From assembly GCA_937146805.1 (NCBI GenBank), contig CAKZRR010000010.1:1-64000 (forward strand): DNA of 64,000 nt, read 5' to 3'. Positions 8,915 to 18,460 of the stretch are shown here, in pieces. A program made the position numbers and the translations under genes. Below the pieces are notes generated by a model. The model was not told the origin of the DNA. It made no database searches and saw only the letters and a program-made list of their open reading frames with translations. Source of the DNA: an uncultured Owenweeksia sp. (GTDB lineage: Bacteria > Bacteroidota > Bacteroidia > Flavobacteriales > Schleiferiaceae). How positions within the stretch are numbered: position 1 is the stretch's first letter; each line of letters starts with the position of its first letter.

Positions 8915-9430
8915 ATGATTACTAAACCAGTTAGATTGGCACTTATGGTGGCCATTTTTGGTGTGGCCGTTTGGCAGTTTGTTGAAGTAAATATTGGTAA
9001 CGGAATTATGCTTACCCTTTTGGCAGGCTTTATTTTACTTACCTACTTTAGAAACGAGAACATTATAATGGCCTTTTGGCATCTTCGTAAAAACAATATG
9101 GAGAAAGCTGGTAAGGCATTAAATAGGATTAAAAACCCGGAGAAAAACTTGGTAAAAGGTCAGTTAGCCTATTGGTACATGTTGCAGGGTATGATACAAA
9201 GTCAAACCGGTTTAGGTAAAGCGGAAACACTTTTGCGTAAAGCCTTAGCAACGGGCTTGCGTATGAAACACGATCAAGCTATGGCTAAATTACAGTTGGC
9301 GGGTATCGCTGTTTCTAAGCGTAGAAAGAGAGAGGCTATGGTATTGCTTACCGAGGTTAAAAAACTGGACGCCAAGGGCATGTTGAACGATCAAGTAAAA
9401 ATGATAAAAACTCAAATGAAGCGTATTTAA
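8915..9430 (+). CDS. Membrane-anchored TPR-like hypothetical protein
   Basis: 171 aa ORF; N-terminal TM segments, then helical repeats. Confidence 0.6.
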   Translation: MITKPVRLALMVAIFGVAVWQFVEVNIGNGIMLTLLAGFILLTYFRNENIIMAFWHLRKNNMEKAGKALNRIKNPEKNLVKGQLAYWYMLQGMIQSQTGLGKAETLLRKALATGLRMKHDQAMAKLQLAGIAVSKRRKREAMVLLTEVKKLDAKGMLNDQVKMIKTQMKRI

Positions 9431-9460
9431 AGGCGTAACTTTGAGGCAAACATTACATTA

Positions 9461-10708
9461 TTGCAAGCAGAAATTATTGCCATTGGAGATGAAATTCTCA
9501 TTGGTCAAACAGTAGATACTAACTCTACTTTTATCGCATCGCAACTCAGTGCGCTGGGGGTAAAAATTATTCAGAAAAAAGTGGTGAGCGATCAAGCTAT
9601 CGCTATAGTGTCCGCGCTGGATGCTATTGATGCGGCTACCAACCTGGTGTTTATTACAGGCGGTTTAGGTCCTACCAAAGATGATATTACGAAAGAAACC
9701 CTCAACGATTATTTTGGCGGTACGCTGGAATATCATCCGCAAGTATTTGAACACATCACCTCATTATTTAAAACTTTTGGTAAAGTACCCAATGCTTCCA
9801 ACAAGCAACAGGCTTATTTGCCTAGTGTTTGCCAACCTATAATGAATGAAATGGGTACTGCTTGCGGTATGCATTTTACTAAAGGAGAGGTGCACTATTT
9901 TTCATTGCCCGGTGTGCCCTATGAAACGCAACATTTAGTAGCGGATAAAATTGTGCCTTGGATTAATGCCAATTTAAAGGCGGGTACAGTGGTGCACAAA
10001 ATGCTGATTACCCAAGGGGTGTCCGAAAGTGAGCTGGCCGAAACTATGGAGGAATGGGAGAATGCCTTACCTGCTTATTTGCATTTGGCTTATTTGCCCT
10101 CGCCAGGGATTGTAAAGTTACGCTTGAGCTCCTATGACGGAGTACCCGCTGATCGAACTGTTGAAATTGCTCAGCAGTTTGAGCAACTCAAAAATATATT
10201 GGGCGATGTGGTTTTTGGAGGAAAAGGCGATGCTTTACCCGAAGTAGTAGGCGAGTTATTGATTAAACAAAAAGCCACCCTTAGTATAGCTGAAAGCTGC
10301 ACAGGAGGATGTATCTCCCATCTGTTGACAAGCGTAGCTGGAAGTTCTGCCTATTTTTTAGGTTCGGCTGTTACCTATGCTAATGCGGTTAAGACAGAAC
10401 TCTTAAAGGTGAGGTCTGAGAGTATTGCTAAAGAAGGGGTGGTTTCAAAAAAAGTAGCCGAGGAAATGGCCTTGGGAGCACAAGCTAAATTTAAAAGTAC
10501 CTACGCTATTGCTACTACGGGCGTAGCTGGGCCAAGTGGGGGAACTAAAGAGAAACCCGTTGGTACTGTTTGGATTGCCACGGCTGGCCCCGATGGCGTA
10601 CGAGCTAAAAAATATTTGTTTGGTAAAAATAGAGAACGCAATATTCAGAAGGCGGCTTTAATGGCCTTGGATTTACTGCGAAAAGACCTGCAAAATTTTA
10701 AGAATTAG
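9461..10708 (+). CDS. cinA: CinA family protein (competence/damage-inducible, NMN amidohydrolase domain)
   Basis: AEIIAIGDEILIGQTVDTNSTFIA and the C-terminal AESCTGGCISHLLTSVAGSS. Confidence 0.96.
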   Translation: MQAEIIAIGDEILIGQTVDTNSTFIASQLSALGVKIIQKKVVSDQAIAIVSALDAIDAATNLVFITGGLGPTKDDITKETLNDYFGGTLEYHPQVFEHITSLFKTFGKVPNASNKQQAYLPSVCQPIMNEMGTACGMHFTKGEVHYFSLPGVPYETQHLVADKIVPWINANLKAGTVVHKMLITQGVSESELAETMEEWENALPAYLHLAYLPSPGIVKLRLSSYDGVPADRTVEIAQQFEQLKNILGDVVFGGKGDALPEVVGELLIKQKATLSIAESCTGGCISHLLTSVAGSSAYFLGSAVTYANAVKTELLKVRSESIAKEGVVSKKVAEEMALGAQAKFKSTYAIATTGVAGPSGGTKEKPVGTVWIATAGPDGVRAKKYLFGKNRERNIQKAALMALDLLRKDLQNFKN

Positions 10709-10740
10709 TATTGTGTAGATAAAAAGTTTAACTACTTTTG
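10709..10740 (+). promoter_or_regulatory. Bacteroidota-type promoter for rpmB
   Basis: TATTG - 19 nt - TACTTTTG (10733-10740). Confidence 0.7.
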
Positions 10741-10768
10741 CACTCCAATTTTTAACAAACAGAATACA

Positions 10769-11008
10769 ATGTCTAGAGTTTGTGAATTAACAGGAAAGAA
10801 GGCGATTACAGGTAATCATGTTTCTTTTTCGAACAAGAAAAACAAGCGCAAGTTTAATGTAAACTTGATGAGAAAACGCTTCTACATTCCTGAAGAAGAC
10901 AAATGGATTACACTGAAAGTTTCGACTTCAGCCCTTAAGAATATTAATAAAAAAGGAATTTCTGCTGTGCTTAAAGAAGCCAAGGAGAAAGGATTCCTTA
11001 CTAAGTAA
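10769..11008 (+). CDS. rpmB: 50S ribosomal protein L28
   Basis: SRVCELTGKKAITGNHVSFSNKKNKRKFNVNL. Confidence 0.97.
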   Translation: MSRVCELTGKKAITGNHVSFSNKKNKRKFNVNLMRKRFYIPEEDKWITLKVSTSALKNINKKGISAVLKEAKEKGFLTK

Positions 11009-11020
11009 TAGATTGTAGCC

Positions 11021-11203
11021 ATGGCCAAAAAAGGAAATCGCGTACAGGTAATTATGGAGTGTGTAGAGCATAAAGAAACTGGTTTGCCAGGTGCTTCAAG
11101 ATACATCACTACCAAAAACAAAAAGAACTCACCTGATAGGTTGGAGTTGAAAAAATACAATCCGGTATTGAAGCGTAAAACGGTTCATAAGGAGATTAAG
11201 TAA
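11021..11203 (+). CDS. rpmG: 50S ribosomal protein L33
   Basis: [21 protein letters not shown]...[17 protein letters not shown]. Confidence 0.97.
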   Translation: MAKKGNRVQVIMECVEHKETGLPGASRYITTKNKKNSPDRLELKKYNPVLKRKTVHKEIK

Positions 11204-11221
11204 CCCTAAAAAATATTAACA

Positions 11222-11371
11222 ATGGCAAAGAAGGTAGTAGCTACACTTAAAAAGGGTGATTCAGCCTCTTTTACTAAGGTGATAAAAATGGTAAAAAGCC
11301 CCAAATCAGGTGCTTATACTTTTGAAGAAAAGGTAATTAATAAAGAAGCAGCCAAAGACTTTTTTGGTTAG
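11222..11371 (+). CDS. DUF4295 small protein
   Basis: 49 aa, below the ORF-track cutoff: MAKKVVATLKKGDSASFTKVIKMVKSPKSGAYTFEEKVINKEAAKDFFG; canonical position after rpmG. Confidence 0.92.
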   Translation: MAKKVVATLKKGDSASFTKVIKMVKSPKSGAYTFEEKVINKEAAKDFFG

Positions 11372-11400
11372 GAGTTAATTAACGCCTTATAATATTTAAA

Positions 11401-11426
11401 CCCTGGCTAAATAGCCGGGGTTTTTT
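11401..11426 (+). terminator. Rho-independent terminator of the rpmB operon
   Basis: ccctggct-aaat-agccgggg followed by tttttt. Confidence 0.85.
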
Positions 11427-11514
11427 GTTTTCCATAATAGAGAACTCTTCCGAAATAAAGAAATACTACAATGCATGCATAGCTTTAAAGGCTTGTAAAC
11501 AGGGTGTTAAAGGT

Positions 11515-11531
11515 TTGGCACGGAATTTACA
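11515..11531 (+). promoter_or_regulatory. Sigma54-like -24/-12 element
   Basis: TTGGCAC-GGAAT-TTACA; one mismatch at -12 (TTAC rather than TTGC). Confidence 0.4.
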
Positions 11532-11541
11532 TAGTAGGTTT

Positions 11542-11637
11542 ACAGAGTGTTTGAGTTATGTGAAAACCTATAAAAAAATTAGTGCTATAATTTATTATTG
11601 GTTTAAACCCGATTGATGGAGATCAGTCGGGTTTTTT
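11542..11637 (+). ncRNA. Candidate small RNA between the sigma54-like element and a terminator
   Basis: About 96 nt from predicted start to terminator; no convincing ORF. Confidence 0.35.
11606..11637 (+). terminator. Rho-independent terminator
   Basis: aacccgattga-tggaga-tcagtcgggtt followed by a T run; may act for both strands. Confidence 0.8.
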
Positions 11638-12026
11638 TATGCCCTCAACTTTAGTGGAATTACCAAACGGCAGGCCGTCCAGTTTTGACCTATACTACAG
11701 ATTTTGTTATCTACTAAGCCATGGGTCTTCGCCCAAGACCGAATGAAGTTACCCGTAACCTCTGAATTCTTTCCTGATGATTTTTTATAATAGGAAACCC
11801 ATATGACTCCGTTGGTCGTAAGTCTTCTTTTGGCAGCTAAAATGGTGGTGCAAAGAGAGCTTTGTTTATTGTCAAAAATGTGCACCCAGTCCAATGGGTG
11901 ATGTGGCTCCGTTTTAAATACTTCGCCCGGCCATTCAATTAACTGATAATAATTGGGAGGGACATCAAATAATGCAACGTGTAACGAGTCGTTAAGATTC
12001 AACTTTTCCCATACGGGCTTACTCAT
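11637..12026 (-). CDS. DUF3052-like protein
   Basis: DWVHIFDNKQSSLCTTILAAKRRLTTNGVIWVSYYKKSSG. Confidence 0.65.
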   Translation of the reverse strand: MSKPVWEKLNLNDSLHVALFDVPPNYYQLIEWPGEVFKTEPHHPLDWVHIFDNKQSSLCTTILAAKRRLTTNGVIWVSYYKKSSGKNSEVTGNFIRSWAKTHGLVDNKICSIGQNWTACRLVIPLKLRA

Positions 12027-13263
12027 AGCGCAAGGATTCTATGGGGTCTAATTTAGAGGCTTTGTAAGCGGGGTATAATCCAGATATTAAACCCGTAAAA
12101 AAGCAAAGAGCAAAGGAACCAAATATCCATTTCCAAGGAATAATAAAGGCACCGCCAATTAAACTAGCTGTAATATTTCCGATTAACATTCCTAATAAAA
12201 CGCCCACAAAACCACCTATAAAACAAATGAAAATAGCCTCAGTTAAAAACTGAGACAAAATAGATCCCGCTTTAGCGCCTATCGCTTTTCTAATGCCTAT
12301 TTCACGTGTGCGCTCTGTTACCGAGACCATCATAATGTTCATTAAGGCTATGGCGGCACCCAGTATTGTAATGGCTGCAATGAGCAAGGCAGCAAGGCTA
12401 ACAAAGCTTAAATTTTCTATGAGCATTTGCGAAAGGTTATCACTTCGCGTAATATTAAAATTATCTTCCTCTTTGGGTTGTTGTCTACGTACGTTGCGCA
12501 TGGTTTTAGCAGCATTGGCCGTTACGTGCTCTAGTAAATTGCTTTGCAAAGCCATTATGTTGGCGGTATAACTTTGGTTAATGGCTTGAGATACAGATCG
12601 TACCTTACTAATAGGAGCAAACACCGATTTGTCTCCACCAAAACCCATGGCGCTGCCCTTCTCTTTAAGTACGCCCACTACCTTTAATCGTACATTTTGT
12701 ACTTGTATAATTTGACCTAGCGGATTAGTGGCAGGAAACAATTTTTCAACTACTTCTTGTCCAATAAGCGCTACCGGTGTCGCTCCCTCCACATCAGGAA
12801 TGGTTATGTTTCGGCCCTCTTCAATTTCGTAACCTGCGGTTTGTACGTAATTTTCATCTACCGCCATTAGGCTAATGTTGGGGTTGGTTTTAAGGCTTTT
12901 GTATTTTATTTCGGTAAAGGGAGAGGCTAAAAACGAAATACTCGTAATAGCGGGTTCTGATTTAAATGCCTCCTTAAATTCAGTGGCCTGCCGGTAGGTT
13001 ATTTTAGGATGTCGTTTGGGTTTTTTGCCCCCTCGCCCAATTTGAATTTGTGGTCCGCTATTTTGAATGCTAATGGTATTGGCACCCAGCATGGCAAACT
13101 GCCCGCTTAACGAAGCTTTTAAAGAGTCAATAGCGGTAAGCATTCCCACTAAAGCCGTTATGCCCAAAGCAATGATTAAAGCGGTAAGGATGGTGCGCAA
13201 TAGTTGGCTTCGCACCGCTTGCCAAGCTATTTTTAGGTTTTCAAAATAAACAGAAAAATTCAT
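12019..13263 (-). CDS. ABC transporter permease, MacB/FtsX type
   Basis: MacB periplasmic core, then MMVSVTERTREIGIRKAIGAKAGSILSQFLTEA. Confidence 0.93.
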   Translation of the reverse strand: MNFSVYFENLKIAWQAVRSQLLRTILTALIIALGITALVGMLTAIDSLKASLSGQFAMLGANTISIQNSGPQIQIGRGGKKPKRHPKITYRQATEFKEAFKSEPAITSISFLASPFTEIKYKSLKTNPNISLMAVDENYVQTAGYEIEEGRNITIPDVEGATPVALIGQEVVEKLFPATNPLGQIIQVQNVRLKVVGVLKEKGSAMGFGGDKSVFAPISKVRSVSQAINQSYTANIMALQSNLLEHVTANAAKTMRNVRRQQPKEEDNFNITRSDNLSQMLIENLSFVSLAALLIAAITILGAAIALMNIMMVSVTERTREIGIRKAIGAKAGSILSQFLTEAIFICFIGGFVGVLLGMLIGNITASLIGGAFIIPWKWIFGSFALCFFTGLISGLYPAYKASKLDPIESLRYE

Positions 13264-13362
13264 GGGATAAAATTATCAATTTAAACGTAGCTCACCTTCT
13301 TAGTTTTGCACCTTTGCGGGAGATTTATTTATGCGGCATCAACAATAAAATGAATACGTTAG

Positions 13363-15834
13363 GTGAGTAAAGTAGTGGTAATAGGATGGGATGCGGCCGA
13401 TTGGCAGCTAATAGAACCTCTATTGGCGGAAGGTAAAATGCCCGCTCTTAAAAGCTTGATGGAAAATGGCGTGAGTGGTAATATTGCAACGCTCAACCCG
13501 CCTTTAAGCCCCATTTTATGGACAAGTATTGCCACCGGAAAAAGAGCTTACCAACATGGAATACATGGTTTTGTTGAAACCGACCCGGTTAGTGGTGCCA
13601 TCCTACCTGTTAAAGCTACTTCCCGAAAGGTAAAGGCCGTTTGGAATATTTTGAACGAAGCTGGTTTAAAGTGTAATGTTATTAATTGGTGGCCTTCGCA
13701 CCCAGCAGAGGTTTTGGATGGCGTTTGTGTAAGCAATCAATTTTATACGCAGGCGCCCACCACAAGTGAGGATTGGTCTTTATCAGATTCGGCTGTTTAC
13801 CCTACAAGTCTTAAAGATTTATTTAAAAGTTTTAGAGTGCATCCAGGCGAGTTGAATTTCAGTCATCTGGCGCCATTTTTACCAGACTTGGAATCTATGG
13901 ACATCGAGAACGACTATGTGTTGCAATCGGTGATGGCCATTTTGGCCAAGTGTGCCTCCATACATAATGTGGCCACCTATGTTATTGAAAATACCGAATG
14001 GGATTTTACCGCAGTGTATTTTGAGGCGATTGACCATTTCTCACATTTAGCCATGAAATACCATCCGCCACAGCTAAAGGAGGTAAGCGATTCAGATTTT
14101 AAGAAATACCATCAAGTGGTTTCGGCTGCTTATCAGTTTCATGATATGATGTTGCAACGAATGCTGGAATTGGCAGGCTCTGATTGTCATGTGTTATTAG
14201 TGTCTGACCATGGTTTTCAGTCTAAAGCTTTGCGCGAACCCGAGCTGCCTGATTTACCAGCCGCACCAGCCTTGGAGCATAGGAAGTACGGTGTTTTGGT
14301 GGCCGGTGGCCCGGATATATCTAATACTAAAAAAGTGTTTGGAGCTTCGTTATTAGATATTACACCTACCATATTACACCTTTTTGGCTTGCCTGTGGGC
14401 GATGATATGGAAGGCCGAGTTTTAAAGGATATTTTTAAAGAGAATAGAGAAATAGGGCAAATTGCCAGCTGGGAGTTAACCAAGGTACGTGCTCAATTTG
14501 TACTGGATGATGGCGGCAATGACTCGGTGTTAAACCAATTAGAGGATTTAGGTTATGTTAATCTCCCAAAAGATAAAAAACAAGAATATGTAGCGCATGA
14601 GTTGGCTTATAACCTAGCTTTGAGTTATGTTGATGGAAATAAATTAGAGGAAGCCGAAAGCCTTTGTAAAAAGCTTTGGGCGGAAGGTGCCGATTATCGT
14701 TTTGCTCTTTTGTGGGCCAGGGTTTCGTTGGTAATGGGTAATATAGAGGAGCTGCAATCAAAATTGACCGAGTTTAAAAAATTAAACATTCCCCAAACCG
14801 GATTTATCTATATAGAAGGGCTTTTACACCTGCAAGAAAATAAGGCGGAAGAGGCTTTAGCTTGTTTCAAAAATTTGGAGGTACAAGGTTTACAATCGGT
14901 AGAACTATTTTTAGAAATTGCCAAAGCTTTTTTTATTACAGCAAGATTAAGGCAGGCTAAGGACTACTACCAAAAAGCATTGGCTTTAGAGACTGAAAAC
15001 TCGGCTGCGCTAAGTGGATTTGCTCAGTGCTTGGTGGAGGAAGGTAAAAACGAAGAGGCTTTAAGTTACCTTGAAAAAAGTTTGGAATTACAGTATTTTC
15101 AGCCGCAGGCACATTTTGTTTTTGGACAAGCTGCCAAAGCTTTGCGGCAGAGCGAAGTGGCTAAAAAGGCTTTTGAAGTGTGTTTAGCCCAGGCTCCAAA
15201 ACATAAAAAAGCACAAGCTGCTTTGAGTGGATTAGTAGGGGCAACTTCTGCCGAAAGGCCAGCCCCAGTAATGATAGTAAGCGGTATGCCTAGGAGTGGT
15301 ACTAGCTTGCTGATGAAGATGTTACATTTGGGTGGGTTGCCTATTTTTAGTGATGCTCAGCGCCCAGAGGACGAACACAACCCAAAGGGCTATTTTGAGC
15401 ATGAGTTAGTTAAAAGTATAGGTGTAAACAGCCAATGGATTACTAATTGCCGAGCGAAAGTGGTAAAAATAGTAAGCCCATTGCTGCGCTATTTACCAGC
15501 CAGCGAGCAGTATTATGTGTTGTGGGTTAAGAGGCCTTTAACCGAGGTAATTGTTTCGCAAGAAATAATGAAAGGTAAAAAAAAGGAAGAGGTGATGCGC
15601 GGCTTTCCGTTTGAGATGGCCGCTGCTTTGCAAACCGAAGAACAACGGTTGGAACACTGGCTAAAAACCCAACCGCACGTTAAATTTATAGAAGTGAATT
15701 ACTATGATTGTTTGGAAAAACCAGCGGCAATTTTAGAGCAAATTTCCCGTTTTACGGGACAAGCAATACAGGTCGAAAAAGGAATTTTGGCTGTTGATGA
15801 AAACCTGCACCGTAATAAGTTGGGTAAGAGTTAA
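13363..15834 (+). CDS. Alkaline phosphatase/type I phosphodiesterase-like protein with TPR and C-terminal sulfotransferase-like domains
   Basis: GWDAADWQLIEPLLAEGKMPALKSLMENG...SDHGF; TPR repeats; PVMIVSGMPRSGTSLLMKMLHLGG; GTG start. Confidence 0.88.
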   Translation: MSKVVVIGWDAADWQLIEPLLAEGKMPALKSLMENGVSGNIATLNPPLSPILWTSIATGKRAYQHGIHGFVETDPVSGAILPVKATSRKVKAVWNILNEAGLKCNVINWWPSHPAEVLDGVCVSNQFYTQAPTTSEDWSLSDSAVYPTSLKDLFKSFRVHPGELNFSHLAPFLPDLESMDIENDYVLQSVMAILAKCASIHNVATYVIENTEWDFTAVYFEAIDHFSHLAMKYHPPQLKEVSDSDFKKYHQVVSAAYQFHDMMLQRMLELAGSDCHVLLVSDHGFQSKALREPELPDLPAAPALEHRKYGVLVAGGPDISNTKKVFGASLLDITPTILHLFGLPVGDDMEGRVLKDIFKENREIGQIASWELTKVRAQFVLDDGGNDSVLNQLEDLGYVNLPKDKKQEYVAHELAYNLALSYVDGNKLEEAESLCKKLWAEGADYRFALLWARVSLVMGNIEELQSKLTEFKKLNIPQTGFIYIEGLLHLQENKAEEALACFKNLEVQGLQSVELFLEIAKAFFITARLRQAKDYYQKALALETENSAALSGFAQCLVEEGKNEEALSYLEKSLELQYFQPQAHFVFGQAAKALRQSEVAKKAFEVCLAQAPKHKKAQAALSGLVGATSAERPAPVMIVSGMPRSGTSLLMKMLHLGGLPIFSDAQRPEDEHNPKGYFEHELVKSIGVNSQWITNCRAKVVKIVSPLLRYLPASEQYYVLWVKRPLTEVIVSQEIMKGKKKEEVMRGFPFEMAAALQTEEQRLEHWLKTQPHVKFIEVNYYDCLEKPAAILEQISRFTGQAIQVEKGILAVDENLHRNKLGKS

Positions 15835-15866
15835 GTTTTTAAGATTTTTGCCGCAATACAATACCG

Positions 15867-16739
15867 ATGGAAAAAAATACAATAGAAAAATTATTAAAGC
15901 GCTATACCGGAGCCGCCACCTTATTGTTAGGTGCTCAAGCCGCCAACGCCCAAGTTACTTGGTTTGATATTGCCGATACTACTTTGGATAAAAATGGTGC
16001 TTTTTATGATTTGGATTTAGATACCAATGGTATTGTAGATTTTAGAATTACGCAGTTTGTAGATAGTTCTTCGATTAAAATTAACGGTGCCCAAATTGAA
16101 ACTTTTGGTACGGCAGGTAACCAAGTTTTGGGTTTAGATTATGCCAATTACAATTACCCGTTTAGGCTAAATGCCGGAGATACCATTGAGCCCGGAAAAA
16201 CCTTTAAGGGTGTTGGGCAAAAAAGTGTGGACAGATACATTGGCTATTTAGGTTTAGAAATAAACGGAACTAATTATCCTAATAGTCAATTTGTAGATAA
16301 GACCAATGGCGTTACTGATGGCTTTATAGGTTTGAGATTTAGATCTACGCGTAACGATACCATTAGAACCTATTTTGGTTGGGTGAGAGTAGATGTGTCA
16401 GCTGATTTAAAATCGGTTACCATAAAGGATTTTGCCTACGAGCAAGAGGAAAATACAGGTATAAAAGCGGCAGAAGGATCTCCTTTATCAGTAGCTACAC
16501 CTAATATTTTGGCGGGTAGCTTGGTTCAAAAAGGAAGTTTGTTAGAAATAACTTTGCCAGAAGGAGGTGTGCAGCAAGCGCAGCTTCAGGTTATGGACTT
16601 AAGTAGAAAGTTATTGCTTGAGCATGAAGTATCAAGTGCTAAGAGCAGTTTAAGTTTAGCTGATTTACCCAAAGGTGTTTTAGTAGCAAGGCTTCGTTAT
16701 TTAGGACATAGTTATTCGCAAAAGGTAGTATCCTACTAG
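15867..16739 (+). CDS. Secreted protein with a T9SS-like C-terminal tail
   Basis: N-terminal signal ending AANAQ; C-terminal beta-sandwich-like tail ending in SYSQKVVSY. Confidence 0.65.
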   Translation: MEKNTIEKLLKRYTGAATLLLGAQAANAQVTWFDIADTTLDKNGAFYDLDLDTNGIVDFRITQFVDSSSIKINGAQIETFGTAGNQVLGLDYANYNYPFRLNAGDTIEPGKTFKGVGQKSVDRYIGYLGLEINGTNYPNSQFVDKTNGVTDGFIGLRFRSTRNDTIRTYFGWVRVDVSADLKSVTIKDFAYEQEENTGIKAAEGSPLSVATPNILAGSLVQKGSLLEITLPEGGVQQAQLQVMDLSRKLLLEHEVSSAKSSLSLADLPKGVLVARLRYLGHSYSQKVVSY

Positions 16740-16741
16740 TA

Positions 16742-16900
16742 CTAGGGCGATTTTTTAGATCGACCAGCTTCTTTCAACGCTTGGTTTAAAATCCATTCAA
16801 TTTGCCCGTTGGTACTTCTAAACTCATCGGCAGCCCATTTTTCAATGGATTTTAACATTGCTTCGTCTACACGTAATGCAAAGGCTTTTTTTGCGGCCAT
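16742..16900 (-). CDS. Arc-family ribbon-helix-helix DNA-binding protein
   Basis: 52 aa, below ORF-track cutoff: MAAKKAFALRVDEAMLKSIEKWAADEFRSTNGQIEWILNQALKEAGRSKKSP*. Confidence 0.88.
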   Translation of the reverse strand: MAAKKAFALRVDEAMLKSIEKWAADEFRSTNGQIEWILNQALKEAGRSKKSP

Positions 16901-16909
16901 AGGGTGTTT

Positions 16910-17416
16910 CTATTTCCAGTTTTGCTGAATAAACGATTTTGTTTTAAACCCATCATCTATTCCAAAGGTTATTTTTCGGCCATCACGGGTTTTAACTTTT
17001 AATACTTTGCCAAAACGTTGCACATAACTGTAATTTTTGCCAAAACTTCTGCGGTAACCTAAGCCATTGTATAGTTTAAAGCTTTTGTAGTCGGCTATTT
17101 CCCAATTTGTTACGTCATCTTTAGAAACAAAACTAAATTTGCGACTTAATGGGAATGACTTGTAATGAATACCTTTTTTACCAAGCTCAAAATGGTTGGG
17201 GTGCTGTAAGAAAAAGAAAAGGATGACTCCTACCGGAATGTGGGCAAATAGTAAATAGCTATCTTCTTTCCTAAAAGCATCTCCCGAAAACCAAATGAAG
17301 CAAATTGGTGTCGCTACAGCTAGTAGTGCTACCAAAAATGCCCAGCTGGGATTTAAAATTCGTTGTTTTACAATGATAGGTTTCACCATGATTTTAGCTG
17401 TATAAAGTGCCTGCAT
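16910..17416 (-). CDS. Hypothetical membrane protein between SPFH and Arc genes
   Basis: 168 aa ORF, two TM segments, overlaps the SPFH gene end. Confidence 0.7.
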   Translation of the reverse strand: MQALYTAKIMVKPIIVKQRILNPSWAFLVALLAVATPICFIWFSGDAFRKEDSYLLFAHIPVGVILFFFLQHPNHFELGKKGIHYKSFPLSRKFSFVSKDDVTNWEIADYKSFKLYNGLGYRRSFGKNYSYVQRFGKVLKVKTRDGRKITFGIDDGFKTKSFIQQNWK

Positions 17417-18245
17417 TTACTACTGGCTGAGCATTTTTGTCACCGCAAAGTACCACCATTAAATTGCTTACCATGCTAGCTCTTTTTTCTGCATCTAGTT
17501 CTACAATTTCTTTGTTGCTAAGCATTTCAAGAGCGGTGTCTACCATGCCTACAGCGCCTTCTACAATTTTTTGACGTGCCGCAATAATGGCGGTGGCCTG
17601 CTGACGTTGCAACATGGCTCCGGCAATTTCTGAGGCGTAGGCCAAGTGGTTTATACGAGCTTCAATCACTTCAATACCCGCCATGGATAGTCTTTGCTGC
17701 ATTTCGGTTTCTAATTCGTGATTAATATCCTCTAAACCACTTCTTAAACTAATATCGGCTTCTTGGTCGTCAAAAGTATCGTAGGGATAAGCGCTGGCCA
17801 ACTTTCGTACAGCCGTTTCACTTTGTATGTGTACAAACTCCTCAAAATCATTCACATCAAATTTGGCTTTAAAAGTGTCTTTAACCTTCCATACCAATAC
17901 AACGCTAATCATAATAGGATTGCCAATTTTGTCATTCACTTTAATGGGTTTGCTCTCTAAATTGGCCGCTCGTAGGCTGATTTTGCTTTTAACAAAAAAC
18001 GGATTAGTCCAATAAAAACCATTGGTAGTTACACTGCCTTTGTAAGCTCCAAACAATACCAAAACAGCGGCTTTGTTGGGATTTACCACCATAAAACCAA
18101 CTATATGAATGCCCCATAAAATAAGGGAGGCAATACCTATTGGATTTTTTTGGATGAAGATATAAATGGTGCCAGCTAAAAGAGCCAGACTAACCAATAA
18201 GTGTAAATAACCAGATTGCGGCTTTAGTATTTTTTCAGTTTTCAT
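17394..18245 (-). CDS. SPFH/Band 7 domain protein
   Basis: NPNKAAVLVLFGAYKGSVTTNGFYWTNPF...LQRQQATAIIAARQKIVEGAVGMV. Confidence 0.93.
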   Translation of the reverse strand: MKTEKILKPQSGYLHLLVSLALLAGTIYIFIQKNPIGIASLILWGIHIVGFMVVNPNKAAVLVLFGAYKGSVTTNGFYWTNPFFVKSKISLRAANLESKPIKVNDKIGNPIMISVVLVWKVKDTFKAKFDVNDFEEFVHIQSETAVRKLASAYPYDTFDDQEADISLRSGLEDINHELETEMQQRLSMAGIEVIEARINHLAYASEIAGAMLQRQQATAIIAARQKIVEGAVGMVDTALEMLSNKEIVELDAEKRASMVSNLMVVLCGDKNAQPVVNAGTLYS

Positions 18246-18389
18246 AAGTTGATATTAAAATGATATCACAATAGTACAAAAATAAATTTTATTAAAAAAA
18301 TAAGGAGCGGGTGTCAGTGGTTTTTATCAGCTTAAAAGACCTGTGATATATTAAAAAGGCGTGGTTAATTATTTTTTTTAAATAGTCGG

Positions 18390-18418
18390 TTGTAATGTAG
18401 ACTCTAAGTGTATCTTTG
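18390..18418 (+). promoter_or_regulatory. Bacteroidota-type promoter for the YceI gene
   Basis: TTG - 18 nt - TATCTTTG. Confidence 0.6.
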
Positions 18419-18460
18419 CATTTCATTGTTTAAACATTAAAAATAGAACCCTAGATCAAA

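Noticed and set aside
11425-11616. 63-aa ORF
   Set aside because: Falls in an inter-terminator region and is not protein-like; interpreted as a possible small RNA instead.
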